This document shows, one piece after another, positions 63,979-64,000 of a stretch of DNA of 64,000 nt (the stretch's first letter is position 1; each line of letters starts with the position of its first letter). The notes below the pieces were generated by a model. The model saw nothing but the letters and a program-made list of their open reading frames with translations, had not been told where the DNA came from and ran no database searches. A program made the position numbers and the translations under genes. Source of the stretch: Hoeflea sp. (lineage in GTDB: Bacteria; Pseudomonadota; Alphaproteobacteria; Rhizobiales; Rhizobiaceae); NCBI GenBank assembly GCA_019084245.1, contig JAHRFE010000040.1, positions 62,001-126,000 of the forward strand, in the 5' to 3' direction.

Positions 63979-64000
63979 ATGAGGCTTTCCGTGGTGCTGA
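63979..64000 (+). CDS. 5' end of an unidentified CDS after tRNA-Leu
   Basis: An ATG at 63979 follows a strong GGAGGA site by 4-5 nt and the frame (MRLSVVL) is open to the window edge. Seven codons cannot be identified. The setting, about 90 nt after a tRNA 3' end, is typical for an integrase gene of an integrated element, but this is inference. Confidence 0.45.

Noticed and set aside
1-64000. CRISPR arrays, insertion sequences or rRNA genes
   Set aside because: No regularly spaced repeats, transposase-like frames or rRNA sequence were seen by eye.

Overview
This is a GC-rich, densely coding chromosomal segment from an alphaproteobacterium, most likely of the order Hyphomicrobiales (Rhizobiales), near Rhizobiaceae/Hoeflea-type genomes. 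That placement is an inference from gene content and order: cobS-cobT with an upstream J-domain gene and bolA, aroK-aroB-CNNM transporter, a small membrane gene-xerD-accA, ftsE-ftsX-ydcF-plsC, hpt-cpdR, lysA-lptM-argH divergent from a TlpA gene, and etfB-etfA-hbd. No plasmid, phage or CRISPR structure is seen inside the window, although the right edge may be the border of an integrated element at tRNA-Leu.

Layout. 1-9.4 kb is an accessory catabolic block: a partial Ldh2-type dehydrogenase, a TRAP transporter operon with a flavin monooxygenase embedded between its genes, and a divergent S-L-M molybdenum hydroxylase operon (form II CO-dehydrogenase type). 9.4-17 kb holds dxr, a 3-hydroxyisobutyrate dehydrogenase-like gene, a SapC protein, an MFS carrier, tRNA-Arg(CCT), an M20 amidohydrolase, a D-Ala-D-Ala carboxypeptidase and a CobW GTPase. 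17.7-31 kb is core: an L,D-transpeptidase with TusA, accA/xerD, aroKB, a CNNM/CorC transporter, bolA, a J-protein, the CobS/CobT cobaltochelatase subunits, a phytase-like secreted protein, a queuosine-precursor transporter and rpmB. 31-41 kb mixes envelope and small-molecule genes with hisC and a TyrA-type dehydrogenase. 41-50 kb carries plsC, ydcF, ftsEX, hpt, cpdR, a TIGR02302 membrane protein, lysA and lptM. 50-64 kb carries argH, tlpA, etfBA/hbd, a rhomboid protease, a PduO-type cobalamin adenosyltransferase, an SDR, a BrkB-type protein, gluQRS, an AlkA-type glycosylase, an HNH nuclease, a DsbB-type protein, an ExoD-type protein and tRNA-Leu(CAA).

Main non-coding signals. A preQ1-I-like pseudoknot sits over the start codon of the queuosine-precursor transporter, directly after the rpmB terminator. 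A perfect TTAA-N7-TTAA CtrA box lies upstream of ftsE. An 18-bp near-palindrome lies between the TRAP and Mo-hydroxylase operons. Intrinsic terminators follow the Mo-hydroxylase operon, the M20 gene, rpmB and etfA. Two operons couple genes through TTGA stop/start overlaps. The strongest candidates for follow-up are the riboswitch and the TRAP/monooxygenase/Mo-hydroxylase block.
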